Of a stretch of 64,000 nt of DNA, positions 49,301 to 57,979 are shown one piece after another (the stretch's first letter is position 1; each line of letters starts with the position of its first letter). Made by a program: the position numbers and the translations under genes. Source of the DNA: CAWJKP01 sp963843465 (lineage in GTDB: Bacteria > Planctomycetota > Planctomycetia > Pirellulales > Thermoguttaceae); contig CAWJKP010000001.1 in the NCBI GenBank assembly GCA_963843465.1, forward strand, positions 1,426,001-1,490,000, in the 5' to 3' direction. The notes under the pieces were generated by a model, which was not told where the DNA came from, ran no database searches, and saw nothing but the letters and a program-made list of their open reading frames with translations.

Positions 49301-50304
49301 CGGAAACCAAAGCGCACCGGCAGGAAAACGTCCACCGGCTTTCCGGCGCCGTCCAACAGCGACAGTTCCAAATCGTACTGATTTTCCGGCGTATTGAGGT
49401 CCCACAGCTTCTCCGGCTTCCATGGTTGCGTGAAGCTGAAACGGCCGTTCTCGAGATCCGCGTCCTTGAACGCCGCGCTGACGAGCGTCTTGACCAGTTG
49501 ACCCTGGTCCGAGATTTTCGCCTGAAGCCTGTAGTCCGACCCGGAGGCCAGTTTGGCCAGATCGGCGTGCACCGTCAGAGCCCATCGTCGCACCGAAGGA
49601 TCGACCTTCACATTCGTCACGCGCGCTTGCGCAGGCGTGCTTACCAGAAAGGCATCTCCACACAATCCCCGATATTTCACCGAGCCTTTTGTCTCCTGGG
49701 GCATGTTCGTGTCGTTGAAGGCGAGCATCGTCTCCTTGAGCGGGAGGGCCTCGACGAATATGGAGAGCACGTGCTTGCCTCCGGGCTGCACCGCAGCCGT
49801 CAGGTCCAATTCACCGGCCGGGAAACAGAGCTTCCCGCGTTTTCTTCCGTCCACATAAACGGTCGCGACCGAATTCAAGTAATCCAATGACAAAGCAATG
49901 CGCCTGCCGGTCCAATCATCGGGAACGGTAAATTCCCGCTGGTACCACGCTCGGATGACTTTGGTCAGGTCCTGCGTCTTCCAACGTGTGTGAGGGTAAG
50001 CGGTCTGCGATTCTTTGCGATCGAATTGGTTTAGTCCCGGCCATGCGCCAGGAACCTTAAGAAAGCCCCAAGTGCCTGCCGGAACGGCTGTTTGGCCGAC
50101 GGCCCCCGGCTGCCAGCGCCACAGGCCGTTCAGGCAGACGCGCTCACGTGTGAGTGATTTCTCGCGAAAAGCCTTGTCCACGTCCCAAACGGCCTTGACG
50201 CCCGCGGGAAGCGCCACTTCAGCCCGTTCCGCGCCGAAAGTTCCTCTGGGTAACCAGATTAGCCCAAGGACCAGGACCAAGAAGGTTGGCAGATGAGTAC
50301 GCAT
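46378..50304 (-). CDS. Secreted GH2-family-like glycoside hydrolase with C-terminal extension
   Basis: The product is 1308 residues. ATG 50304 has AGGAGG 5 nt upstream and a signal peptide (FLVLVLGLIWLPRGTFGAE). A GH2 sugar-binding sandwich covers ~55-220 (REFTVPDDWTGRRIALSLDY), an Ig-like domain ~225-335, and a TIM barrel from ~340 (DRDFMLNGTRVFWDNKP; ERLQSVGINMVYTHNYDC). The nucleophile is probably Glu558 in PVFTTEYGMPYF. The usual Asn-Glu acid/base motif reads SHNATGY (Asn465, Ala466), so the acid/base Glu is missing or displaced (Glu471 is close). Residues ~830-1300 form extra domains including a GATase1/ThuA-like segment (MAKYDLLIVGKGALTPEGPG; GRGLVIFCQMDVTARTE). Substrate unknown; beta-galactoside or glucuronide polymers are likely. 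Intact. Confidence 0.75.
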   Translation of the reverse strand: MRTHLPTFLVLVLGLIWLPRGTFGAERAEVALPAGVKAVWDVDKAFREKSLTRERVCLNGLWRWQPGAVGQTAVPAGTWGFLKVPGAWPGLNQFDRKESQTAYPHTRWKTQDLTKVIRAWYQREFTVPDDWTGRRIALSLDYLNSVATVYVDGRKRGKLCFPAGELDLTAAVQPGGKHVLSIFVEALPLKETMLAFNDTNMPQETKGSVKYRGLCGDAFLVSTPAQARVTNVKVDPSVRRWALTVHADLAKLASGSDYRLQAKISDQGQLVKTLVSAAFKDADLENGRFSFTQPWKPEKLWDLNTPENQYDLELSLLDGAGKPVDVFLPVRFGFREFWIEDRDFMLNGTRVFWDNKPLDNPTLGAGLATYAAAKELIERLQSVGINMVYTHNYDCKPGTHLSFEETLTAADDTGMLVALSMPHFHDYDWKTDDAVRTNGYAQHAAFYARVAQNHPSVVAYSTSHNATGYFEVMNPDLIDGVYSPTGDPGYDRNTKIALGVQNIIHELDPSRIIYHHSSGNLGMMWTSNFYLNFVPVQERSDWFEHWATKGVKPVFTTEYGMPYFLNWTMYRGYFRGKLPWQGHQGKVPYELCIAEWDSQWLGDSAFELSEEEKRDLRWEAKKFNAGQLWQHWEYPVYFADPVFDGVMEVVARYNADNWRAFRTWGVSATSPWTFDQYWRLRSGVKRSRRNLKVDWDKLQRPGYSPDFIDARYDSMIYAYARADWVPTVAGQALLRNNRPLLAYLGGKPGAFTEKGHNYRAGETIEKQIIVINNSRITVSCDCAWSVNLPTPQTGTAAFTLPTGDIHMQPLKFSLPAGVEPGAYTLRLSAKFTPGGTQEDAFMINVLAPDPAPAAGGKLAIFDPPGETTRMLGALGVHGDTVQANADMAKYDLLIVGKGALTPEGPGPNLARVREGLRVLVFEQRADVLEQRFGFRVQEYGLREVFRRIPDHPVLAGLDDHLLKDWRGEATNMAPRLKYKQLPYPIINPAITSAGVTVTRPWRCGNRGNVASVLIEKPACGDFLPLVDGGYSLQYSPLMEYREGRGLVIFCQMDVTARTEADPAAERLARNLLSYTNAWKPVARRTILYAGDPAGQKHLQRAGFAVEPYAAGALKADRVLVVSPGAGAALATDKDAIAKWLKQDGRVLALGLNSAEAGVFLPVKVKTKSAEHIGTDFEPPAANSPLAGAGPADVHNRDPRDLPLVTGGAQTVGDGVLANALGGRVVFCQIVPWQFNIKQQNTKRTFRRTSCLLSRLLGNLGVHGQTPVLERFAAPVKLTDGQSPECRWLNGFYLDRPEEWDDPYRFFGW

Positions 50305-50395
50305 GAGTCCTCCTCGTATTGTCAGTGCTGATCGTGATCCCAACAAAGTCGCACACGGTAGTTGCAATTGGGTGGCGGGGATATGAAAACCAACC

Positions 50396-50998
50396 GAGCT
50401 GTCTGTCACGACATTCTACACTTTTCTGCGCGAGTTCTCGCCAATGTTGTCCCACTATCGTCGGCTACTCCACATCACGGGGGGTGTCAGCGACGGCTCG
50501 GCCGTGAGCGGAGCTTTCTGTCAGGACATTCTGCACTTTTCTGCGCGAGTTGTCGCCACCGTCGTCGCACTACCGTCGGCCACCCCGCATCCCAATGGAT
50601 TCCAACGGCGGTTTGGGTGTGAGCGGGTGTCGATCCGAGCTTCCAGTTGCCGATTTCCCGTCGCGCCGCTGGCCGCCGGCACAAGTGGGCTACGGCCCAT
50701 GTGACGCATCGAGTCCACCAACTTCAGGTGCTGCTGGCAGCCAGCAACGCGCAAGCTCTGCAGTCGCGTTTCCGATTCGCTTTTGCACGTGCCTAGCGTG
50801 CCTCTTGCCGGGCGGCTTCCAATTGCTTGGGGATGCTGTCCCCGTTCTGAAAGTACATCTCGTCCGGCGTCTGGCCGAAGCAAAGACCTTGCCGAGGCGT
50901 TGAGCGAGGAGCGTCAATGTCCCGGTGGGGACGTGTCGGTACTCGGGGGAGGTTACGAGGTCCTGGATCGCTTGGACCTCGTGAGGGGTTGCCGGCCT
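50396..50998 (-). mobile_element. IS-B fragment, two nested ends and a deleted transposase
   Basis: Two IS-B-type ends lie in tandem, at 50396 (115 bp, type seen at 63201) and 50511 (type seen at 36406). A minus-strand transposase scrap follows (C-terminal block GQTPDEMYFQNGDSIPKQLE joined to the more N-terminal block LTLLAQRLGKVFAS), continuing upstream as ATPHEVQAIQDLVTSPEYRH. The catalytic core between them is deleted. The gap 50305-50395 shows nothing. Confidence 0.75.
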
Positions 50999-51007
50999 GC
51001 GCTGTGC

Positions 51008-51345
51008 CTACTTCAGCGCGAAGTGCCGCTTTACGAAGTCCATCATCAGTTCTCTCCAGTCTTCGCTGCCGGACTGAAGGCCGGTCTTGAGCTGGCACTC
51101 GATGCCCAGCGCAGCCATCTTGTCCTTGAGGACCTTCCCGAAACGCGGATGGTGGATGCCCGCCTTCAGACATTCATCCAACAACAGGGCATCGAAGTCC
51201 TTGGTCCCTTCCAGAACCCGCCTGCGTGGATCCACACGAGCACCGGCGTGGGGCGATCCGATTTGGCCTGCCAAACGTCCATCAGATTACGGGCATAAGG
51301 GCCGTACTTGACGTCCGCGTAGGTCGGCGGCGGCTTCGGAGGCTC
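51008..51345 (-). pseudogene. Carboxylesterase-like alpha/beta-hydrolase, internally deleted
   Basis: The first part reads TYADVKYGPYARNLMDVWQA and PVLVWIHAGGFWKG (oxyanion-hole HGGG-type motif, here HAGG). In another frame it continues KDFDALLLDECLKAGI, then jumps to the C-terminal end HHPRFGKVLKDKMAALGIEC and FVKRHFALK (stop 51008-51010). The whole middle with the nucleophile Ser is gone and there is a frameshift near 51225. Such esterases deacylate plant polysaccharides or small esters. It is joined without a stop to the upstream beta-helix gene. Confidence 0.6.
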
Positions 51346-52892
51346 GGCGGCCGCATTCCACGAACGATCGGGGCGGGCCTGGATGCGAATCGCGTCCTTA
51401 CCGTCGCCTGCGGTGATCTTCACGCGATACAGCTTCACGTCGGTAGCTCCCGGCGGGCGGTCCAGCGGAGGCTCGATCCGGACCGAACGCAATTGTGCGA
51501 GGCTGTCAAGTACGAACTGAGCGTGCGGCATGGCGTCCGCCACCTTATTGGTGATGATGGCCCCGTTGCTGGCGAACATAGCAGCCCGGGCTGCCGGCGA
51601 GGTCTTGTCGCTCCATGCCTCTTGCAGCTTCGCGGGCTTGCCGCCGCTGACGCAATCGCTGCACGCCAGCAGTACCGAGGCGTTGCGGCCGTCGCCTCCG
51701 AGCTGTAGGAACGCGCCGTTGCGATCGTCCAGCGCGCTGCCCACGATGGCGCACTGGCCCGCGAAGCCGTGGACCGAAACCAGCGGGCGCTTCGGTGAAT
51801 CCATGTGCCACCAGGCGGCGGCGAGCGAGATGCTTCCGGAGGAACCCTCCGGCAGATCGAGCAGGGCGGCCGCATAGTCCCAGTCGCCTTCGTACCAGAA
51901 CGCCTCGCCCACGACGCTTCCGCCTTCCACAACGTCCAGCAGGCGGCATCCGTCGCTGGTACCGCCGGTGAGAAAGGCAACTTGGTTGGATGCCTTGCGA
52001 GCGTCTCGGCCCGCCCCGCCGCGGACCTTGATGCCCGAAAGGCAACTGCCGAACCCGCCGCTGGTGATCGTGACGTCGGCCCGTTGGAGGCCGTCGACGT
52101 GGATGGCGGCGGCACAGCGGTGGTTGCCGCCGGCGCCCGAGGTGTTCAACTGGTCGCCGTAGACGCGGCCGCCGGCCTGGTCGGCGTCGTCAACCAACAG
52201 GCCGTCCGCCCCGCCCGCCCCGCCGGCGTTGATGTCCAGGGTGTTCCAGTTGATCGTGGAAATGCCTTCGCCGCAGCGAAGGAACTTGCAGCGGAGGATG
52301 GCGTGTTCCGCCGCCCCATAGGCTTCGGCGTTGCCGAGGTTCACGGCGATGCCCTTGATGTCCTGGAAAACCAGGTCGCTCAGCTCGCAGTAGGTGGAAA
52401 AGCCTCCGGCCCGGACCAGCCCGCCGTTGGCCTTCTTGCGGCCGTCGAACCGCAGGCGGCTCACCTTGCAGTACCAGGCGTCGTAGCGGAGGATCGGCCG
52501 GTCGGCCGGGCCGTCCCAGAGGAGCACCGTCGTTGTCGGGTCCTCACCGATGAGGTTGGCGCCCAGGTAATCGTTGTGTTCCTTGCGCAACGTGGAGAGG
52601 GTGCGGTCGATACGATAGGTGCCGGCCGGAAAGTAGAGCACGCACCAGCCGTTCTTCATCACGGTCTTCATGTCGTCCAGGGCCCGCTGGATGGCGGCCG
52701 TGTCGTTAGCCACGCCGTCGCCCTTGGCGCCGTAGTCGGTCTTGACGTTTTTCCAACTGGGGAAGGGCCCGGCGAACTCCTCGCCCGTCTCGTAATATGT
52801 GACCGTTTGGCGCAAGCGGCGCCCCGCCATGCCGGCCCCAGGATCGCCACGATTCCCAGAAGAACCACGGCCCGAATCGCTCCAGCGTGCAT
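51346..52892 (-). pseudogene. Pectate-lyase-superfamily (Pec_lyase_3) beta-helix protein, frameshifted
   Basis: ATG 52892 (GGAG upstream) encodes a signal peptide (GAIRAVVLLGIVAILGPAWR). Near 52825 the frame shifts to continue TYYETGEEFAGPFPSWKNVK and DYGAKGDGVANDTAAIQRAL, the classic start of Pec_lyase_3 proteins. YFPAGTYRIDRTL and beta-helix rungs follow (FQDIKGIAVNLGNAEAYGA; HAILRCKFLRCGEGIST). The C-terminus passes directly into the esterase remnant at about NAAAEPPKPPPTYADV, so its own stop is lost. It would be secreted and act on or bind acidic polysaccharide; catalytic residues cannot be assigned. Confidence 0.65.
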
Positions 52893-53061
52893 GTCATTTC
52901 TCCGTGAGGTCGGAAAAGCCTGAGAATACGCCTGCAAAGGTCTTGCAGAGTCGCCGGGACACGGCGATTCTACTCGCAAGAAAGCGGCGAGGCAAATCCT
53001 GCGAGGCTTTGGTGGGAATGAGCATGGATATCTTCGAGCGGACGCATGAGTGGGCTAGGGT

Positions 53062-55080
53062 TCACCATGCGGCCGGGTACGATCTCTGGATCGCCTGGAC
53101 GATCCGCTTGCGGAGTTCGTCGCCCTTGCCCCCCTGCCCCCAGCCCAACTCAGGAAAGAACGCCACGCGCACCGGCGCCAGCGTGCCATCGGCCCGCGGT
53201 TCCGTAATGTAGCCGGTATCGTTGGCCCCGGTCACCGGTGGATCGTCGGGCACGAACCGTTGGTTCAACTCCGAACCGCGGAAGTCGTAAAGGCACTTCC
53301 AGTTGTCGAAGTAGTTGCACACGCGGGCCCGGTCGGGCAAGAGCGGCAACAGGGCAAACGGCGCCCCTTCGCCGTCGTGGCGGTAGAAGATTGCATAGCG
53401 GACCTTTTCAATCGTCACCTGCGCACAAGCCTTCTTCGCTTCAGGCTGCGAAGGATCGTATTCGGGTCGCCCCTCGACCAACTCGCGGGTTGGCAGGAAG
53501 TGATTGTCGGTCCACAGGGCGTCGATGATATACACGACCGAGCTGATCCGCCCCTGGAGGACCCGACCGGAAAGCACGAAGCTCGGCCGCTCGGGATCGA
53601 TCTCGTAGCGGAATTCGAGCCGTGCGTCGGCGTGTGTCAGGTGGTGGGCCTCCTCGGACGTGAAGTCGGGATACTTGCGGATCATCTCGGGCGTGCCGAT
53701 ACGGTCGTCGAACTGGCGGTACTGCACCAGGGGCGAGGGATAGGTGACCCGCATCGCGCGGCCTTCGCGATTCAGCGAGAGGTTGATGCCGATAAAATTC
53801 ATTTCCTGCTGATCGGCCGAGTCGTAAGAGCCCACATCGACGCCGAAATTGTGTATTCGCTCCCAGCGTTCGGTGCCAGGGCGACGCACCCAGATGTAGT
53901 TGTAGTCCGTACCCGAGGTCCGAGGGTCGAAGTCCAGACGCAGGTTCTGGTTCTCCAGTTGTACCCGCTTCTCGGGGGTCGTGCGCGTGGAGCAGACCTT
54001 CTGGCGGCGGGCAGCCTCGGCCTCTCGCTTCTGCCGCTCGGTCACTGCGGCTGGCGGTTCGTGGCACATGTCTGCAAACGCGTCGCGAATACCCCGGGCC
54101 TGCTCCCGGCTGACGGTCAGATAGCGGTGCGGACCGCCTTCCTCGACTTGGAAACGAGTAACCCCGTCGTCCTCGACGATCACGCGGCCCGGCGGCGACA
54201 GGCCGAAAGGGCACCTCTGGGACCGCACCGCATAGAGCACGCTGGTGAGGTCCCAGGTGGGTCGGTCGTACGGCACCTTGCCGTACAGCCTGTAGGCCTC
54301 GGCCACGGGATGATGTGGCACGTAGTTATAGTCTTGCTCGATGCTGCGGTGCGGATAGAGGATGGCATTGCCAACCTCGAAGCCGCTTAAAACGATGGGC
54401 GTAGGCCATTGCTGAAACAGTCTCTTGGCCGAGGCGACGTCGTTCATCACGTTGAACTCCGTGAAACGGTCTCGCGGCCCGGCCGCAAAGTTGCCGGCCA
54501 TTGCGCTCAAGAACCGCACCTTGCGTTGGACCAGCGTCTTGCCGTCCAGCGACGAGGCTGCGTCGGGTTTCGAGCCCAGCAGCCGGGCCATATTCGTGGA
54601 GAACCCTACCTGTACGATCGCCACGGAGCCGTCGGCCTGGGCGGCCAGCACCCGGCGCAACAACACCGTGGCCTCGGGGGCCTCGCGGCCGTCGCGCAGC
54701 TTGTGCGGATAGCGGAGCTGCCCGTTGTCTTCCGCACAGGCCAGTTGCCGGAGGTAGTTGCCTTCGCCCAGGGCGACGCCGCCGCGTACGACCCCGATCG
54801 GGATCTCGCCGCGCCCGTAGAAAGTGTTCAGCAGATCGACGAACGGGGCGGCGTAGCGGTGGTCGTTGGTAAGCGTCACCGCGACCAGGCGGCATTCGCC
54901 GCGACGCTCGAAGGTGTGGATCAAGGCCAGGGCCAACGTGTCATCGATGTCGTTGCCTATGTCGGTGTCGAAAATCAAGGGCACCGGGGCCACTGGCGCG
55001 CCGGATGCCGGCCGAGCCGGGCCGCACGCCATCAGACCGAGGGCGACCGCCACACACACAGGAGTTGACTTGCCAGTCAT
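53062..55080 (-). CDS. Nucleoside-hydrolase (IUNH) domain protein with unknown C-terminal domain
   Basis: The product is 672 residues. ATG 55080 has GGAG ~8 nt upstream. The leader (CVAVALGLMACGPARPASG) contains a possible lipobox (LMAC). Residues ~33-330 match inosine/uridine-preferring nucleoside hydrolases: the Ca-binding motif IFDTDIGNDIDDTLALAL (Asp38, Asp40, Asp46, Asp47 region) and VGFSTNMARLLGSKPD. Residues ~350-672 are unrelated to IUNH (LENQNLRLDFDPRTSGTDYN; YEIDPERPSFVLSGRVLQG; YAIFYRHDGEGAPFALLPLL) and unassigned. Family knowledge: IUNHs cleave N-ribosidic bonds; surface-located versions with fused domains in planctomycetes are uncharacterised. Intact. 52893-53061 and 55081-55202 show nothing clear. 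Confidence 0.75.
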   Translation of the reverse strand: MTGKSTPVCVAVALGLMACGPARPASGAPVAPVPLIFDTDIGNDIDDTLALALIHTFERRGECRLVAVTLTNDHRYAAPFVDLLNTFYGRGEIPIGVVRGGVALGEGNYLRQLACAEDNGQLRYPHKLRDGREAPEATVLLRRVLAAQADGSVAIVQVGFSTNMARLLGSKPDAASSLDGKTLVQRKVRFLSAMAGNFAAGPRDRFTEFNVMNDVASAKRLFQQWPTPIVLSGFEVGNAILYPHRSIEQDYNYVPHHPVAEAYRLYGKVPYDRPTWDLTSVLYAVRSQRCPFGLSPPGRVIVEDDGVTRFQVEEGGPHRYLTVSREQARGIRDAFADMCHEPPAAVTERQKREAEAARRQKVCSTRTTPEKRVQLENQNLRLDFDPRTSGTDYNYIWVRRPGTERWERIHNFGVDVGSYDSADQQEMNFIGINLSLNREGRAMRVTYPSPLVQYRQFDDRIGTPEMIRKYPDFTSEEAHHLTHADARLEFRYEIDPERPSFVLSGRVLQGRISSVVYIIDALWTDNHFLPTRELVEGRPEYDPSQPEAKKACAQVTIEKVRYAIFYRHDGEGAPFALLPLLPDRARVCNYFDNWKCLYDFRGSELNQRFVPDDPPVTGANDTGYITEPRADGTLAPVRVAFFPELGWGQGGKGDELRKRIVQAIQRSYPAAW

Positions 55081-55202
55081 GATATTTCTCCAAGCCATCA
55101 AATCATCAGGCGCCTCGGACAAGCGGCGCAACAGGCAAGAAAGACAAACAGAATTCCGGCGATTCTCTTCACAGGAATGCTCCCTTGACCGGATGAGGGA
55201 TC

Positions 55203-55412
55203 CTGACCCAGAGCGATGACGTGCAGGATAGCGGATTTGACGTGGGTGCCCCGGCTTTTGGGGAGCGGGATTTCCGGCTGCTTGTTCTTGCTGGGCATTT
55301 TCGGCTCCCAGGGAGAGGTTTTCTCTGAATCCCTTGAAGATTAGCATAAACTCCACGAGATATGAGGGTTACGATCGGAGGTCCGCGGCCCAAGAATCGC
55401 CGGACCAGCGCA
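55203..55412 (-). mobile_element. IS-A fragment, 210 bp of the transposase 5' end
   Basis: It aligns gap-free to IS-A 2231-2440, ending with the full terminus TCGCCGGACCAGCGCA. It encodes the transposase start (MPSKNKQPEIPLPKSRGTHV) and separates the nucleoside-hydrolase gene from the DUF4838 gene. Confidence 0.9.
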
Positions 55413-55475
55413 CCTGTCCCCTCCTCTTTCCCTCAGTCACGAACTGGATGGATATAGAGGACCTTCACGCCACGG

Positions 55476-57356
55476 TCAGCGCGTGGGGGTCACCGAGGAC
55501 CGGGTCTTGACTTCCTTGATGAAGTCCTCCAGCTTCCATGTGACGTACATGAACCTCTGCAGGGCGGCCGGATCGCTCTTGAGTTCCTCGCGGCCCTTCT
55601 GCCACAGTGCGTTCATCCTGGCGACGACATCGTCTGGCCAGGTCTCGGGGTAGATCGAGGGTTCCAGGTAGCCCATGTCGTCCATGCCTCCCTGCTTTTC
55701 GATACTCCAGGGAGCGTTTTCCCAGCGATCGGCGGCCAGCCTCAGCAGTTCGCGGGCGGTGCCGGCAGCTTTGCCGAACTGCCGTTCGCACATCACGTCC
55801 CAGGCCGCGTCCACGTCCAAATCTGGGTTCCACAGGACTTTCATGATCAGGTAGTGCGTGGGGGCCGCCGCGGTCCAGTCGGCGATCCCGCCGCCGTTCA
55901 GGAACGAGCCGATCAGCACTTCCCGATTCTTCTGGTAGTAGTCCTTGACCAAGTGCGGGTACTGGATGTAAACGCCTGGGTAGTCGATCGTGCGGTGGTG
56001 ATATTCCCAGCTCTGGATCTTGTCCTTGACCTGACGGCTCCAGTCCCTCATGCAACGTTCCATCTCTCCGCGCCAGATCGGCTGGTGCATCATCGCGAAG
56101 GACATGGTACACATCTGGATTTCGAGGTTATCGGGCAGATCAAGATCCTTGGGGAAGACGGTGTAGTTCCAGTACGGCAGGTACAAGACCTTTTTGCCGG
56201 GCCAGCGGCGTTTGATCTCGTCGGCGAACTTCTTGAGGAAGACGCCCATGATCTGCGAGCCCGTGCCGCGGTTGCCGCCCTTGGGGTCGTAGAGCTTCCT
56301 GCAGTTCCCGCAGCGGCAGTCGACCGGTTCGTCGCAGGGAGACAGGGTGACACACGTCGTGGTGACCCAACTGCAGCCGTGACCGCACCAAGGCGCCATG
56401 ACCTCCGCCTTCTTGTCCCAATACGCCTCGCACCCAGCCAAGAGGAACTTGAGCGTGTTCGGGTGGCCATAGCAGAGCTGGCTGTAGTTCCTCTTGCCGT
56501 CCTCCTTCAGCTTGAACATCTCCGGGTGCGTGTCGACCAGCTTCTGGTTTTGCCACAAGTTCTGGGGCATATGAACCTTGATCATGTACGGGCAACTATT
56601 GCCGTTGCGCAGGCCCGCCAACATCACGGCCATGTCGAGCTTGGCGACCCCCGCCGGAATGCCGCTCTTGAGGAGCTGGCTGCCGTCGCGGGGCACATCG
56701 TAGGGATACTCGGGGAAGCATTGGCGCTTGTGGAACACCGGCTGGTCGCTGTAGTGCGCCGGGCGGACCACCAGTCGCCCGGCCTGGACGATGCTGCGGC
56801 CGCCGGCATTCACCGGCCAATACCAGCGTACGCCCACGAATCGCTCCAGGAAGTCGGCCACCGCCCAGGCGGTCCCTTCATTGCTATAGGGGCCGTCATG
56901 GCCTAGGACCTCCGGCAGCTTGATCGTGCTGCCCACCAGGAACACGCGATTGGGCGCCGTCTTGACGACGAATCCATCGACAGGCATGGCGTTGGCGTCG
57001 ATGCCGGCCGTGCGCGAGGCGGCACAGTCGCCGATCACGATCGCTGGCACGTCGCGAGCGGGCATCTCCTTGACGATCTCCAGCTCGGCGCCGGTGGACA
57101 TCTTGACCGTCCCCACCAGTTCCTTCACCAGAATGTCCAAAGTCACGCTGGGCTTTGCCGCCGCGAGGTAGACCTTGCCTTTGGCCCGCCCGTCGGCCAC
57201 CAACACCACCGGGGCGTGCTGCGGCGTGGCCAGAACCTTCACCGGCGTCAGGTCCTTCACCTTTAGGTAATCCGGGCCTGCGGCATCCGACGCCCACGAT
57301 GACGCAGCGATCCCAGCCATGACGACACTCGCCCAGAACAGTCTCTTGCTTGACAT
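55476..57356 (-). CDS. Secreted DUF4838-domain protein (alpha-glucuronidase-like N-domain)
   Basis: The product is 626 residues. ATG 57356 has AAGG upstream and a signal peptide (LFWASVVMAGIAASSWASDA). An alpha-glucuronidase-like N-terminal domain covers ~70-180 (LAAAKPSVTLDILVKELVGT; VPAIVIGDCAASRTAG; AVADFLERFVGVRWYWPVNA). The DUF4838 barrel follows (CYGHPNTLKFLLAGCEAYWD; LSPCDEPVDCRCGNCRKLYD; FADEIKRRWPGKKVLYLPYW; YLIMKVLWNPDLDVDAAWDV). The Cys-rich CDEP...CRCGNC segment is typical of the family and may bind a metal. Function is unproven; location suggests glycan processing. Intact. Its promoter region meets the 84-bp-repeat element at 57403. Confidence 0.8.
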   Translation of the reverse strand: MSSKRLFWASVVMAGIAASSWASDAAGPDYLKVKDLTPVKVLATPQHAPVVLVADGRAKGKVYLAAAKPSVTLDILVKELVGTVKMSTGAELEIVKEMPARDVPAIVIGDCAASRTAGIDANAMPVDGFVVKTAPNRVFLVGSTIKLPEVLGHDGPYSNEGTAWAVADFLERFVGVRWYWPVNAGGRSIVQAGRLVVRPAHYSDQPVFHKRQCFPEYPYDVPRDGSQLLKSGIPAGVAKLDMAVMLAGLRNGNSCPYMIKVHMPQNLWQNQKLVDTHPEMFKLKEDGKRNYSQLCYGHPNTLKFLLAGCEAYWDKKAEVMAPWCGHGCSWVTTTCVTLSPCDEPVDCRCGNCRKLYDPKGGNRGTGSQIMGVFLKKFADEIKRRWPGKKVLYLPYWNYTVFPKDLDLPDNLEIQMCTMSFAMMHQPIWRGEMERCMRDWSRQVKDKIQSWEYHHRTIDYPGVYIQYPHLVKDYYQKNREVLIGSFLNGGGIADWTAAAPTHYLIMKVLWNPDLDVDAAWDVMCERQFGKAAGTARELLRLAADRWENAPWSIEKQGGMDDMGYLEPSIYPETWPDDVVARMNALWQKGREELKSDPAALQRFMYVTWKLEDFIKEVKTRSSVTPTR

Positions 57357-57402
57357 GGGTTAACCTTCAGTGCCTCGCTGTCCTACGCCACCGATTTTTA
57401 TG

Positions 57403-57931
57403 CAACCCCAACGGGCGGCTCAGTTTGCCTTTTTTCCGCCGTAATCGGTTGAAATGACGGCTTGATCACTCCAACGGGAGATTATCGTGGAACGGAACCT
57501 GCAATTCCAGCCCTGCCTTCCCGAGAGCTTACATGCCTAAGTTTTCGATCAACAAGAAGAACCATTCGTAGGCGGCGGTCGCCTCGACGACCACTTGAAA
57601 CGGAACCAACTCTTGAAAAAATCCTCGGATGGCCTCCGATTCGTCGCAACGGAACCGGGCCTGCTCACCACTTTCGGGCGGCCGGCAACTAGCACCACCA
57701 CACACAGGACGATAAGATGCTTGTGGAGGTCGACACCGACATACTTCATGGCTTTGACTCCTTTTGTGGAAGCACGGTTGCTACACTACCGGTTTACCAC
57801 GTATTCAAGGACAAGCCACTCGGCTCGACCTCCTTTCATAGTGTCAGGATAATCTCCCGTTATCGTGATCAAGCCGTCATTTCAACCGATTACCGCGGAA
57901 GAAAGGGAATCTGAGCCACCCGTTGGGGTTG
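57403..57931 (-). mobile_element. Element with 84-bp inverted repeats and an IS110-like transposase N-terminus (529 bp)
   Basis: 57403-57486 and 57848-57931 are reverse complements over 84 bp with scattered mismatches (core CGGTTGAAATGACGGCTTGA). Inside, on the minus strand from 57749, is MKYVGVDLHKHLIVLCVVVL, the start of IS110/IS1111-type DEDD transposases; the rest is deleted. IS110 elements usually lack long terminal repeats, so this arrangement is odd. It lies between the DUF4838 gene and the ABC-transporter operon and so holds or replaces both promoter regions. Confidence 0.75.
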
Positions 57932-57979
57932 TAAACAATTGGTGGCCTAGGACAGCGATTATTCGTAAGAAGGTGTCTG

